Assembly: GCF_963665675.1 (NCBI RefSeq)
Contig: NZ_OY762426.1
Span: 682,001-746,000 of the forward strand
Reading direction: 5' to 3'
Length of the DNA stretch: 64,000 bases
From: an uncultured Methanolobus sp.
GTDB lineage: Archaea; Halobacteriota; Methanosarcinia; Methanosarcinales; Methanosarcinaceae
How positions within the stretch are numbered: position 1 is the first letter of the stretch; every line of letters starts with the position of its first letter. The notes under the pieces are model-generated. The model was not told where the DNA came from. It saw only the letters and a list, made by a program, of their open reading frames with translations, and searched no databases. The position numbers were made by a program, and so were the translations under genes. Shown piece after piece: positions 22,698-31,899 of the stretch.

Positions 22698-24319
22698 GTA
22701 ACTATTCAGCCTATCTCATTTCCACCAAGCTGCTTTCTCTATTTACGCTCAATTCTGCAATAAATAAACAAGTGGATTCCCATTGAATATTTCACTAATC
22801 GAGTCTATAACCGATAGAGATTTCTTGTTCACAGTAGAAACGTATCCTCTAATGCGGCAGAAATTTCTAGCCCCTTGTTCACTACGGAAAGTACCTGATA
22901 TCTTCTGCTGTACCTTCGTCATTCTGATATCTCTTTCCGCCTGATTGTTATCAAACGAAACGTCCGGGTCGTACATAAACCGCAAGATATCCTCCTTAAA
23001 CCTCATGAACCGATCCAGCAGGTTCTTTGCTGCAGTTTGCTTCTTACGTCCTCGTTTTTTAGACTGCACATCTGATTCCGGATCAGGAGGAATTTCGTTC
23101 ATTCCATAACAGGTAATGTGATCATAATCCTCACTGAACTTTTGAATTAGTTCAGTATCTAAAAGACCATTATCTACCTGGTGTTTGATGCACACCAACA
23201 GATCACCCATTAGCTTTGGCCACTCTTGATCACTGTATTCAGCAACTCCGGTTAACTCTCTTAACAGATGTGCATTACATAATGAATGCTGGCAATCATA
23301 TTTGTAGTACGGTTTCCAGAAATCATGTGTTGCAACACCAGTATAACCTGGCAGGATACCCATGGCGTCCATTGCTTGCGACCCTCTTTTTTTATGTACA
23401 AAATAATATGTGAGGTTCTTAGTACCTGCTACATGAAGCCAATTACGGGATGCGTTTATTCTTAAACCTGTTTCATCAAGGTTGATAGCATGAGATTGCT
23501 TCAGGAGATATCTCACTCCGCTTTCAAATGCTTCAAGTTTATCATAGCAATTGCGTTCGATGTTCACTATTGTAGCAGGACTGATCCTGCATCCTAAAAT
23601 ATCAGAGAACAATTTGACAACACGCTGATAGGGAAGTAGCTGGTTAGTGTGCAAATAAACTGCAAAGGACCTAACTCGATGACCATATTGAGTTGGCTGA
23701 GTTACACCATCCGGAAAAACTGCTTTGTTCATATGAGAACATTCAGGACATTTTTTTATCTCACAGCGATGTTCAATGCACTTGATGGTTATTAGAGGAA
23801 TGTCAAAGACCTGTCTTCTTTCATAATCAGGGGACACAGAAACTAACGATCCCCCACACTTGATGCATTTGTCTATATGATGAACAACAAGTTCATCCGG
23901 TTCATCATTCATTCTCAGTGTAGTACCCGGATGACCATTTTGTCCACCAGCAGATCGATCACTCTTTTTTCTCTGAGCTTTTACCTTCGGTTTTTTCCGT
24001 GCATAAGAATCAGTAGAAGGTGGTTTGCTACTATTGCAACTATTCTTATCAAGCATTTCTTCCAGATGCTTGACACGTTCTTCAAGCTGTGCAATTTGGA
24101 GAGCTTGTTGTTCGATGATCAGATTTTGTTGTTCAATGATTCCAAGTAACCGAGTTACAAGTTCTATTACTGCTTCTGGACCAGCTTCATAAACCGCAAG
24201 TATTTCTTCTCGTTCCATTCGAATCCCCTCAGATCAACAGAACTTTTATTATCAAAGTTAGAATGAAGTCATAGTATATTGATTTTTGCTTTATTGGAGA
24301 AGGAGGGCTGAATAGTTAC
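22698..24319. mobile_element. IS66-family insertion sequence (single-orf type)
   Basis: 1,622 bp bounded by terminal inverted repeats GTAACTATTCAGCC (left 22698-22711; right complement ending 24319). The GTAA start is the IS66 hallmark. One transposase gene fills it, with no tnpA/tnpB. The 8-bp flanks (AAATAAAG and ATTATAAC) do not match, so no target duplication is left. The same ends bound a MITE at 32841-33034. Confidence 0.85.
22749..24218 (-). CDS. IS66-family transposase
   Basis: A 489-aa protein with a typical layout: an N-terminal leucine-zipper-like coiled coil (about 20-60, LIEQQALQIAQLEERVKHLEEM), a KPPSTDSY motif, a zinc-binding region (CIKCGG ... KCPECSH, about 118-165), then the DDE catalytic core. 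The acidic residues are in NLDETGLR and THDFWKPY and the glutamate in NNQAERDIRM. The last residues form the short C-terminal IS66 domain. It appears intact and so may still move related ends in trans, including the MITE in the toxin locus. Confidence 0.92.
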   Translation of the reverse strand: MEREEILAVYEAGPEAVIELVTRLLGIIEQQNLIIEQQALQIAQLEERVKHLEEMLDKNSCNSSKPPSTDSYARKKPKVKAQRKKSDRSAGGQNGHPGTTLRMNDEPDELVVHHIDKCIKCGGSLVSVSPDYERRQVFDIPLITIKCIEHRCEIKKCPECSHMNKAVFPDGVTQPTQYGHRVRSFAVYLHTNQLLPYQRVVKLFSDILGCRISPATIVNIERNCYDKLEAFESGVRYLLKQSHAINLDETGLRINASRNWLHVAGTKNLTYYFVHKKRGSQAMDAMGILPGYTGVATHDFWKPYYKYDCQHSLCNAHLLRELTGVAEYSDQEWPKLMGDLLVCIKHQVDNGLLDTELIQKFSEDYDHITCYGMNEIPPDPESDVQSKKRGRKKQTAAKNLLDRFMRFKEDILRFMYDPDVSFDNNQAERDIRMTKVQQKISGTFRSEQGARNFCRIRGYVSTVNKKSLSVIDSISEIFNGNPLVYLLQN

Positions 24320-24372
24320 ATTATAACAAATGTTAGGTAGTTGAATTTGAGATTTAAAAGAATTGCTTTTTA

Positions 24373-25740
24373 TTATTTCCTTCCATACTCATCTTCAAAC
24401 CTGACAATATCATCCTCTTCTACATAATCTCCAAGTTGAACCTCAATAATTTCAAGAGATAACTTCCCAGGATTAGATAACCTATGTTTCACGCCAGCCT
24501 GAATGAACGTACTTTCTCCTTGTCTTAAGAAATATTGATCTTCATCAACCTGAACGTGGGCCATTCCTGTAACTACCACCCAATGCTCACTCCGGTGATG
24601 ATGCAATTGCAAACTTAATTTTTTTTCCGGCAGAACAACTATATTCTTAATCTTGTGTCTTTCAGAGCTTTCCAGTACGGTATATGACCCCCATGGCCTG
24701 TAAACTTTTTGATGCAGTTTTACACGCTCATCATCTTTTTCATTGAGTGAAGATACAACACCTTGAACCTTTTGACTACTTTCCCTTGGACAAACTAATA
24801 AGGCATCTAAAGTGTCAACTACTACCATATTGTTAACATCAATGAGTGATACAATCTTTCCAGTTTTGGAATGTATCAGGTTGCCGGACGAATCGATGAG
24901 AGCATCATCACAATTTAGTATTATGTTGTTGTTCTCATCTTTATCAAATTCTTCATAGATAGCTTTGTAACTACCAAGATCGCTCCATTTTTTATCAAGC
25001 TTTATAACTGCAACGCGATTTGATTTCTCCATGATTCCATGGTCTATTGAGATAGAAGGCATTTCATCAAATGATTCCCAAATATTTTTTGAATTATCAA
25101 AAATAGCATATATTTCCGGAGCAAAAATACTAAGCTCTTCAAAGAAAATATCAGTATCTAACAGAAACATACCACTGTTCCATAAGTACCCTTCTTCTAA
25201 ATACATTTCAGCAGTGCAAGCATCGGGTTTTTCTTTGAAATCTGATACTATGAACCCATTTTCAACTGGGTTTGTCGGCTTAATATATCCATAACCTACA
25301 TGAGGAGAAGTAGGCACTATCCCAAATGTAAGCAGGTAATCGGAAGCAAGTTTTTCAGCATTTTTAAAAATATCCATTGATTTTTTTTCTAATATATGAT
25401 CAGATGAAAATACACCTACAGTAGATTTCCCAAAACGCTGCTTAATTTCATGCATTCCAAAAGAGATTGCAGGAAGCGTATTTCTGCCTACGGGTTCCAA
25501 CAATATATTATCAACCGGAATCTTGTGACCCATCTCTTCTATTTGCCTTATCACAAAAAATTTTTGTGATTTGTTTGTTACAACGAATATTTCCGTTATT
25601 TTTGATATTTCAAGACATCTTAGTACAGTGTCCTGAAACAATGAGTTACCATTCAATTTCAGAAACTGTTTGGGATACATTTCACGACTTAGAGGCCAAA
25701 GACGAGTTCCAGATCCGCCTGCTAATATAATTGATTTGAC
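24373..25740 (-). CDS. manC: mannose-1-phosphate guanylyltransferase / mannose-6-phosphate isomerase
   Basis: A bifunctional GDP-mannose enzyme that makes GDP-mannose from mannose-1-phosphate and GTP, with a type II mannose-6-phosphate isomerase cupin domain at the C-terminus (RPWGSYTVLE, then QLHHHRSEHWVVVTG). The nucleotide-binding signature GGSGTRLWPLSR is encoded upstream of the first ATG (25680), so the true start must be further 5'. In that frame GGAGG sits 7 nt before GTC at 25740-25738, where ATG or GTG would be expected. The start is therefore non-canonical (GTC, or ATT closer to the GGAGG) or mutated. With it the protein is about 455 aa, the normal family length. Gene flanked by IS elements. 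The product supplies mannose for surface glycans. Confidence 0.85.
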   Translation of the reverse strand, partial: VKSIILAGGSGTRLWPLSREMYPKQFLKLNGNSLFQDTVLRCLEISKITEIFVVTNKSQKFFVIRQIEEMGHKIPVDNILLEPVGRNTLPAISFGMHEIKQRFGKSTVGVFSSDHILEKKSMDIFKNAEKLASDYLLTFGIVPTSPHVGYGYIKPTNPVENGFIVSDFKEKPDACTAEMYLEEGYLWNSGMFLLDTDIFFEELSIFAPEIYAIFDNSKNIWESFDEMPSISIDHGIMEKSNRVAVIKLDKKWSDLGSYKAIYEEFDKDENNNIILNCDDALIDSSGNLIHSKTGKIVSLIDVNNMVVVDTLDALLVCPRESSQKVQGVVSSLNEKDDERVKLHQKVYRPWGSYTVLESSERHKIKNIVVLPEKKLSLQLHHHRSEHWVVVTGMAHVQVDEDQYFLRQGESTFIQAGVKHRLSNPGKLSLEIIEVQLGDYVEEDDIVRFEDEYGRK

Positions 25741-25794
25741 AAGAATTCCTCCAAAACAAATAATTTATGCATTCCTGAGCGTAGATGGATATAC

Positions 25795-25805
25795 AAATAT
25801 ATAAA
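25795..25805 (-). promoter_or_regulatory. TATA box of manC-like gene
   Basis: The minus strand reads GTTTATATATTTG about 55 bp upstream of the GTC start, predicting a leader of about 30 nt that contains the GGAGG ribosome site. Confidence 0.5.
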
Positions 25806-26122
25806 CACACTGCATTGGATTTGTTATTAAATGTAACTCCTTATTCTGTATTTCATAAAAGGACTGATCGAATACTTGACATTGCCCTAATTTAAACAGC
25901 TAAAGGGAATAGTAAAAATCATTCCAACTCCATAACCGTTCAGATTAATTCTCAATCATGCCCCAGCTTTTTTGTTTTTTAGAACATGCATAAAATTCCA
26001 GTGAAACTGGGAAAACTCCAGATAGTCCGATATAGGTATACAGTAATTACGATAACATATGTTGCTCATGAAGATAACCATATTGGATCCAAAAATAATC
26101 ATGCACTTCAGACATGTTTCAT
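25806..26122. other. intergenic between manC-like gene and IS1634-type element
   Basis: Holds no supportable gene. A minus-strand frame at 25956-26246 crosses the IS boundary and looks like a chance ORF. Confidence 0.4.
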
Positions 26123-27737
26123 TTATAACCCAACTTTGACAGTCAAAATTAATAAGAGTGTTCTTAGCTTTGTTGTATTCGGTTAAAATGCAAACAAAAC
26201 TAAGAACATATGAGATTATTCCTAATGAGAATATATGCTTTCCCATCGGAACTATTCTGGCTGTAAATTGGCTTTACGATACCCTTGATTTATCCGCTGT
26301 TTTTGGTAAACACAAAAAGAATGGTATTGATATCAACAGCCTACTGAAAGCACTTATAAGTTACAAGCTTACAGATAATTTCAGCATAAGTAAAGCTCAC
26401 GATTGGATCAATCGTGATGAAGTGCTTGACATTTTCAATCTACCTGAATTTTGTGAAAGAACTCTCTACAGGGTTCTTGAAACCCTGGGAAATAATCGTG
26501 AAACGATTATTTCCAATATTCAGGATGAAATATTTGCCCGATACGATTTTGAACATACCAACGTAAACATGGACTGGACGAGCATTTTTTTCCATGGTGA
26601 CAAATCTCCTCTTGGAATGTATGGATATAGCAGAGATCATCGACCAGACAAAAAACAGATAACAATAGGTCTTGCTGAACTTGCTAATCCTATAAATGTT
26701 CCCATAGGTCTTACAGTAGAGAAGGGAAATCTACCAGATCAAAAACATTTTGGGAAGACATATTACCAAATCAACAATAGAATGGACCAGGGTTCACTTG
26801 TCGTTTTTGATAAAGGAGCTCATAGCAAAGGGAACATTGACTTGATAAGGGAAGATGAGATGCATTACTTAACTGCAAGAAAACTCAATAAGAGTGATGA
26901 TAAGAAAATTGCAGTATTCTGGGAAGCTTCTCCTGAACTTATCGATTCTGAAAATGGAATATATGGACTGAAAACCATTAAACCAAGCAGTGTTAATTAC
27001 ATGTATTTTTCAGAAAAGCTCCAGAAAGAACAACACGACTCTAAAATAAGAAAAGTTATGAGATTGTTGGAGGAAGCAAAGGAGATACAGAAAGCTATCA
27101 GCAAAAACAAGAAGCTTCCTAAAAAATTCAGAATCAACAATGTTCTTGTTGATGTCACTTATTCTTTGCAGACTAAACTGATGGAACTAGATGAACAGGA
27201 AGCTATCAAGCTTCTGGAAGAAAAGATAATTACAGGTAGAGAAGGATTTTTCTGCCTGAGATCAAGTCAGAATTTGACACTAAAAGAAGCTCTTCTAACA
27301 TACAGAAAAAAAGACTCCATTGAAAAAATAATCCATTCCCTGAAGAACGAGATTGAAATTAAACCATTAAGAGTATGGACTGAGGCTTCCATTTATGGTG
27401 CAGTGATCATAGGATTCATTGCACAACTTTTCATATCGCTGATGCGATATGAGTTCAATGAACTCAGACATAAGTCTACAAAATTCATCAAAAATAGCTT
27501 ATTGAATTTGACAGTAACCGTCGATTTTACGGATGAGCAATCAAAAAAGTACATTTACGCCAATTTTGATGGGATAAATTCACTGATTTTAAGGCAGAAA
27601 TGGGTGAAATCGTAGCGAATTACTTAAAATTGTTTAGAGTGTCAAATAGGTTTTCCTGACAAAAATACGAAAAATTGGGTCCAGTGAGAAGACATTCTCT
27701 TCATGAAAGAGTGAAAACTGTCAAACTTGGGTTATAA
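26123..27737. mobile_element. IS1634-family (IS4 superfamily) insertion sequence
   Basis: About 1.6 kb with terminal inverted repeats: left TTATAACCCAACTTTGACAGT at 26123, right the complement of TTATAACCCAAGTTTGACAGT ending at 27737. One long transposase gene on the plus strand fills it. No clear target duplication is visible in the flanks. Confidence 0.8.
26188..27615 (+). CDS. IS1634-family transposase
   Basis: 475 aa from the ATG at 26188 (MQTKLRTYEIIP); an in-frame ATG ten codons upstream is possible. The DDE core has NVNMDWTSIFF with the first aspartate and VVFDKGAHSKGNI with the second, and the late region around EKIIHSLKNEIEIKPLRVWTEASI carries the expected glutamate and the characteristic I-KPLRVWTE-IYG segment. 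No frame break was seen, so it is probably functional. Confidence 0.88.
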   Translation: MQTKLRTYEIIPNENICFPIGTILAVNWLYDTLDLSAVFGKHKKNGIDINSLLKALISYKLTDNFSISKAHDWINRDEVLDIFNLPEFCERTLYRVLETLGNNRETIISNIQDEIFARYDFEHTNVNMDWTSIFFHGDKSPLGMYGYSRDHRPDKKQITIGLAELANPINVPIGLTVEKGNLPDQKHFGKTYYQINNRMDQGSLVVFDKGAHSKGNIDLIREDEMHYLTARKLNKSDDKKIAVFWEASPELIDSENGIYGLKTIKPSSVNYMYFSEKLQKEQHDSKIRKVMRLLEEAKEIQKAISKNKKLPKKFRINNVLVDVTYSLQTKLMELDEQEAIKLLEEKIITGREGFFCLRSSQNLTLKEALLTYRKKDSIEKIIHSLKNEIEIKPLRVWTEASIYGAVIIGFIAQLFISLMRYEFNELRHKSTKFIKNSLLNLTVTVDFTDEQSKKYIYANFDGINSLILRQKWVKS

Positions 27738-27770
27738 AAGTGTGAAAAGAAATTAATATAAGCTTAAAAA

Positions 27771-27795
27771 GAGGAAATCTTTAGAAGATTTCCTC
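27771..27795 (-). terminator. hairpin terminator of truncated propeller gene
   Basis: GAGGAAATCTT and AAGATTTCCTC form a perfect 11-bp stem with a 3-nt loop; on the minus strand it is followed by TTTTTAAGCTT. It lies 25 nt after the stop codon at 27820. Confidence 0.6.
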
Positions 27796-27819
27796 AAAAT
27801 ACAGTTGCTGCAGTCAGAT

Positions 27820-28078
27820 TTACTTGTAGCAGCCGATTACGTTACCGCTACAGAGAACGATGTATCCGTCTACGATGGCCACACCCTGCAGTGTATATCC
27901 CGTAGGATCAAAAGTCCCAGTGACAGACTGATATGTGCCGTTTGTGAAACTCACGCATGATGAAGGTGCAGTTGGTCCATTTACAGTCACGTAGACATAA
28001 TCAGTCGCACCGGCATCATAAACCACAGGAGATCCTTTTATACCTCCCCAACTACTAGTAAGGTCGTGAGAATCTGTT
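27820..28078 (-). pseudogene. C-terminal fragment of a PQQ-propeller surface protein
   Basis: The frame reads SSWGGIKGSPVVYDAG ... GVAIVDGYIVLCSGNVIGCYK and ends at 27820. It matches the end of the second propeller of the 801-aa protein (FYYVGAGIKSSPAVS ... GAAISDGNVYFGSDGGYLYC). The 5' part is cut at 28078 by the terminal repeat of the ISH8-like element. The fragment lacks the dockerin-like tail. It is a remnant of a fourth member of the surface-protein family in this region. Confidence 0.7.
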
Positions 28079-28091
28079 CATGTGTCATCGG

Positions 28092-29390
28092 TTAAGCCCA
28101 CCATTCCTCTCTAAATCGTTGTCTATTAACATGCGGATCTAATGCCTGACTTGAATATACCTCCATTATCATTTCAAGTGACATTTCTATTCCACAATAT
28201 TTCAATATCAATCTAAGCTGATTGTTAGCATTCTCTGAGAATATCGTGCTCCATCGAAGTTGTGTATACCTTAACTTCATCTCTTTTTCATTGTTGCTTC
28301 TCACAATCGTGTATATCCTTCTACTAACAAGAAGTGTCAGCATTGCTATCCATATGTATGCTTCAACAATATTTTTATTAGTTGTATTCACAACATCCAT
28401 TGCATACCTGCTTTTGAGTTCCTTGAATACTAATTCAATGTCCCATCTTGCTCCATAGAGTTTCGCAATGTCTTCTGCGTCCAGTACATCCGATGGGATA
28501 TTTGTAATATATGTATGATACTTTTCTGTCTCCTTATTCATTATCGCTATCATTCGGAACATTTCACTGTCGTTCTTCTGCTTGCCATTATAGTCTCGAC
28601 GTTTAAAAGAAATTTCTACATCTGCATCAAGAACCTGTCTTTTCAGATGAGGTAACACTTCACTTATGCATTTTCCTTTGACATCGATACTTCGACCTCT
28701 ATGAGTGCTGTTAACATTAACGATAAGAGGATCTGCATTATTCTTCAACCGGGACACAAAATATCCGCCGTTATCCTGAATCCTTGCGAATAACTGGTGC
28801 TTATAGAATCCAAGATCAATAAGGAGGATTCTATTCTTGATCCATGGTCCCATACGCAATGTCTTCAACTCATTAGTGCTTTCGGCATAAAGAGCTACAT
28901 TTTTTGGTTCATTGGCTATTGCACTTACCAGTAATCCTACTTTTACACCTGCAGCAACCGTTCTTATCCTTGCAGCAGGCCATTTTTCAGATAATGAACT
29001 ATGTAGTCGAACAATGCTGCTATCCTGGATCAGTACATCTTCGAATTGGGAGAGTTTCTCCGAAAGATGTTTGTTCTGTTCTTGAGTAAGTTGTTCTATC
29101 CCGTGCATAACACAAGCTCGCAGAAATGCAACCAACTCAGGAGTGAAACGTTCATACCAGCTACCATCGCTTATTTTCTTAGTAGCTGCTTTTTCATAAC
29201 TGCGTTTAAGACTAGCTAAAGTGTGCTGGAGCTGAACACCAAACCCCAAGGTTAGAACCCAAAACATTATCATAGGATCGATTTTTCGTTCCCGTTTTAC
29301 AAGACCTGTTTCGTGTGCAGTTTGGCGTAGCCAATCAGGAGAGAAAATACTGCAAAGGTTTTTCTCGATGATTTGTGGATCGTTTGTCAT
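28092..29390 (-). CDS. IS4-family (ISH8-like) transposase
   Basis: 432 aa from the ATG at 29390, which follows GAGGGG; a TTG six codons upstream is also in frame. The DDE core includes QDSSIVRLHS, LLIDLGFYK, and the IS4 Y-2-R-3-E-6-K signature in LYGARWDIELVFKELK. The stop codon overlaps the left terminal repeat. A TATA box (AGATATATATACTC on the minus strand, about 29425-29437) remains attached, but the nested IS sits just behind it, so the upstream DNA has been displaced. Confidence 0.9.
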   Translation of the reverse strand: MTNDPQIIEKNLCSIFSPDWLRQTAHETGLVKRERKIDPMIMFWVLTLGFGVQLQHTLASLKRSYEKAATKKISDGSWYERFTPELVAFLRACVMHGIEQLTQEQNKHLSEKLSQFEDVLIQDSSIVRLHSSLSEKWPAARIRTVAAGVKVGLLVSAIANEPKNVALYAESTNELKTLRMGPWIKNRILLIDLGFYKHQLFARIQDNGGYFVSRLKNNADPLIVNVNSTHRGRSIDVKGKCISEVLPHLKRQVLDADVEISFKRRDYNGKQKNDSEMFRMIAIMNKETEKYHTYITNIPSDVLDAEDIAKLYGARWDIELVFKELKSRYAMDVVNTTNKNIVEAYIWIAMLTLLVSRRIYTIVRSNNEKEMKLRYTQLRWSTIFSENANNQLRLILKYCGIEMSLEMIMEVYSSQALDPHVNRQRFREEWWA

Positions 29391-29443
29391 TATTGTCCCC
29401 TCAGACAATAAAATATTGGCAGTCGAGTATATATATCTAATTT

Positions 29444-30722
29444 CAGTAGTTTGCTAATTTTCCACTCGGTCACAAAGTAGTGCCTTTCGATAGCTTTATA
29501 TGCGGCGAGAACGCCGCCATATGTCGTTTCTAAAATTCAATTCCAGCACCCCTTCTAAAGTCGAGTTAAGACCAAAACAATGTATCAATGCTGTTCTAAA
29601 ACCTCTTACTGATAATATCGCCATTAATATCAATGGTTCTCTTACCTGTAAAGACCTATTTTATGCTGCTATATGTATGGCAGTAGAAAAAAGTTCAGTT
29701 CATTCCATGTCGAAACACTATCAAGACGTTCCTTGTGAAACATCTACAAGATATCATCTCAATAAATTGGATCTTGAAGAACTAATCCGGTTAAATGCAA
29801 AGATTCTACTTCAAGGTCCTATTAGTACTCTAAAAACTGAGAAAAAGTATGAGTTTGCTATTGACTTTACAAATGACCCTTACTATGGAGAAACTGATTC
29901 ATCCAATGAAAACTACGTCATACGTGGACAGGCAAAAAAATCTACAAACTCTTTCTATTCATATATTTCATTGTCCATCATAAACAAGAATGAGAGGTTC
30001 ACTATATCCGTTCTTCCAGTAGAAAGAAGTGAAACAAAGATCAATTACCTCGCTTATTTCGTTGATCTGATAGGGAACCTTGATCTTAAGATCAAGGTTC
30101 TTTGTTTGGACAGAGAGTTTAGCTCTGTTGATGTGTTTGAGTTCTTACAGAACAAAGACATTCCTCATATTACTCCTGTAGTTAAAAAAGGAAACGTGAT
30201 CAAACGACTACTTATTGGTAGAAAGGCAAGGGATTCGCAATATGTTATGAAGAATCCTCAGAAGAAAGAGGTTCGGCTAAATATCGTTATTGATGTCAAG
30301 TACATGAAAGGTAAAAGGAATAAAAAAGGATGCGAAAACCTTGGTTTTGTTGTTTATGGGCTCAACTGGAAGCCCCGGAAGATTAGCACGGTCTATAGAA
30401 GAAGGTTTGCAATCGAATCGTCTTACAGGATGAGGAATATAGTCAAACCCAGAACATCGACAAGGAACGTTACTTTCAGGTACTTTTTTACATTGGTATC
30501 GTTCCTGCTTAGAAATACATGGCTCCTAATTCAGAAAAAGCATTTTACGATTGTAAAACGAGGTCCTCAAACAATTGATGAGGATAGGTTCAGGTTTGAC
30601 AGATTTATCCTGTTTGTTGAGGAATGGTTTAGAAGAAACTTAAGGGTTCAATTGGTAGTGCGGTGTTTGAGGTAGATGAATAGCGGTAAGGAGAAAAAGG
30701 AGGGAAAAATAGCGAAGTACTG
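29444..30722. mobile_element. ISH3-like insertion sequence nested in the ISH8-like element
   Basis: 1,279 bp with imperfect inverted ends (CAGTAGTTTGCTAATTTTCC and CAGTACTTCGCTATTTTTCC) and a 5-bp target duplication AATTT at 29439-29443 and 30723-30727. It interrupts the outer IS just upstream of that element's TATA box. The clean duplication marks it as the later insertion. Confidence 0.85.
29521..30675 (+). CDS. ISH3-like transposase
   Basis: 384 aa from the ATG at 29521. This start is preferred over the in-frame ATG at 29500 because a TATA box (CTTTATATG, about 29493-29501) predicts transcription starting about at 29521, i.e. a leaderless message. The protein contains EFAIDFTNDPYYGE and LCLDREFSSVDVFEFL with the DDE aspartates, and YRRRFAIESSYRMRN with the glutamate, fitting the ISH3/ISC1359 type. 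A GC-rich hairpin (GCGGCG-AGAA-CGCCGC) spans 29502-29517 directly before the start. No break seen. Confidence 0.82.
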   Translation: MSFLKFNSSTPSKVELRPKQCINAVLKPLTDNIAININGSLTCKDLFYAAICMAVEKSSVHSMSKHYQDVPCETSTRYHLNKLDLEELIRLNAKILLQGPISTLKTEKKYEFAIDFTNDPYYGETDSSNENYVIRGQAKKSTNSFYSYISLSIINKNERFTISVLPVERSETKINYLAYFVDLIGNLDLKIKVLCLDREFSSVDVFEFLQNKDIPHITPVVKKGNVIKRLLIGRKARDSQYVMKNPQKKEVRLNIVIDVKYMKGKRNKKGCENLGFVVYGLNWKPRKISTVYRRRFAIESSYRMRNIVKPRTSTRNVTFRYFFTLVSFLLRNTWLLIQKKHFTIVKRGPQTIDEDRFRFDRFILFVEEWFRRNLRVQLVVRCLR

Positions 30723-30809
30723 AATTTACGATAGGAATCCAGTCCGAGTAGGGGATATTAGAAAAACAGCATCATCTGACTTGTTTTTTTTCTTAACCGA
30801 TGACACATG

Positions 30810-31894
30810 CAGATCTTTTTAGTTCTATATTGTCTGACCCGACTCTTATCGCAGATATTGCAGCAAATCTTCCAGGAACTATAATAGACTTGCAGGAAAT
30901 GGAAAATCCTTATGATGTGAATGACGGACTCTATGATGATTTTGAAACTGGATGGCACTCAGGTTACGTTTCTATGTCACTTGCCACCATGTATATGGGT
31001 GCTGAGGTGACAAAAGGAATAACATCATCGGAACAATTTATCTAAGCTACAAGCGGAATTACGAGTAAACTCGATGATATTGGAATCGTTTTAAAGAACA
31101 GCGGTTCACTGGCAAAGACCAAAATCGTATATATGCTCATCGATGATACTGCATCTCTGGGTGGAGATGGAAGCAGGTATGCGAAAGCTGCCAGCAAAAT
31201 GGATATTACTGAGATAAAAACCAAACAATTGGTCGATGACCTTCAAGATGTTTAAGTAAGCAAACTTGGTGGTGCAGCTGACGAGGATAAATTATGCACG
31301 CTACTTTCGAGAGCAGGTGGCGATGGCGTAAGCTTTGTTAATAGCATTGATGAGAATAAACTCAATAAACTATTCTCCATCAGCAGTGATAAGCTTGATT
31401 CTGATTTGATGAGCAGAATGAATGCAAATCTTGCAAAATTAAACAAAGTGGATACACCTGTCAATGAAATTGAAAGTTTTATCGACAATATCGATACACT
31501 GAAAAATGTTGATGGCGTAGATAAGATTGTAAGAAGGGCAGCAACAGGAAAGGAGTATGGTAATTTTAAAGGTGCGGCGTTCGAAGCAGAATTTGCGGCA
31601 AGCAGCTCAGACAACCTTATTGCACTTGGAAAAAGTACTGGTGGAATACCCGGTGACATAGATGTCCTGATAAAAGAAGGAGATGATTTAATTGGATATG
31701 AATGCAAAAACAGGAACTTTGGGACATCGGATGGGGATTTACGTGAGCTTAGAAGAATAAGAGATGGTTTTGAGGAACTAAAAGAAAATGGTGTAGTTGC
31801 CGACTATAAAATTATGTTCAGAAACAGACCAAGAGATGACCTTATTAGCATAATGGACAGTGAAAACATCCAATGGGATTACTTTATAGAGTGA
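30810..31894 (+). pseudogene. 5'-truncated polymorphic toxin with PD-(D/E)XK nuclease tip
   Basis: A single frame runs from the right end of the ISH8-like element to 31894, broken by two in-frame TAA codons (31042 and 31252). The N-terminal part was removed by the IS. About 240 residues of helical linker lead to a C-terminal domain (from about 31550) with YGNFKGAAFEAEFAA, GDIDVLIKEGDDLIGYECKN and a helical end NIQWDYFIE. The order E, GDID, ExK fits a PD-(D/E)XK nuclease. The same domain recurs downstream as a detached cassette, and an immunity-like gene follows at once; both are marks of polymorphic toxins. Both stops are TAA, so pyrrolysine readthrough (UAG) cannot rescue the frame. The tip itself has a long open frame and an internal ATG at 31406. 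Confidence 0.7.
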
Positions 31895-31899
31895 GATAT

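Larger units (their letters stand above)
28079..30809. mobile_element. IS4-family (ISH8-like) element, split by a nested IS
   Basis: Perfect 18-bp terminal inverted repeats CATGTGTCATCGGTTAAG lie at 28079-28096 and, inverted, at 30792-30809. Removing the nested 29444-30722 element and one copy of its target duplication gives an original element of about 1.45 kb. Its flanking 10-mers (AGAATCTGTT and CAGATCTTTT) do not match, and the left and right neighbours are fragments of different genes. This points to a deletion or recombination at the element after insertion. Confidence 0.85.

Noticed and set aside
22690..24327. Target duplication of the IS66 element.
   Set aside because: Flanking 8-mers AAATAAAG and ATTATAAC do not match, so none is claimed.
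25994..26012. TTCCAGTGAAAC resembles an archaeal origin-recognition mini-box (TTCCAGTGGAAAC).
   Set aside because: One copy only, one base shorter, no inverted partner, and 22 kb from cdc6; chance match is likely.
25956..26246. 96-aa minus-strand ORF with a hydrophobic stretch.
   Set aside because: It crosses the left end of the IS1634-type element and has no ribosome site; chance ORF.
30800..31255. Stop codons in the toxin frame read as pyrrolysine.
   Set aside because: Both stops are TAA. Pyrrolysine uses UAG, so the frame is truly interrupted.
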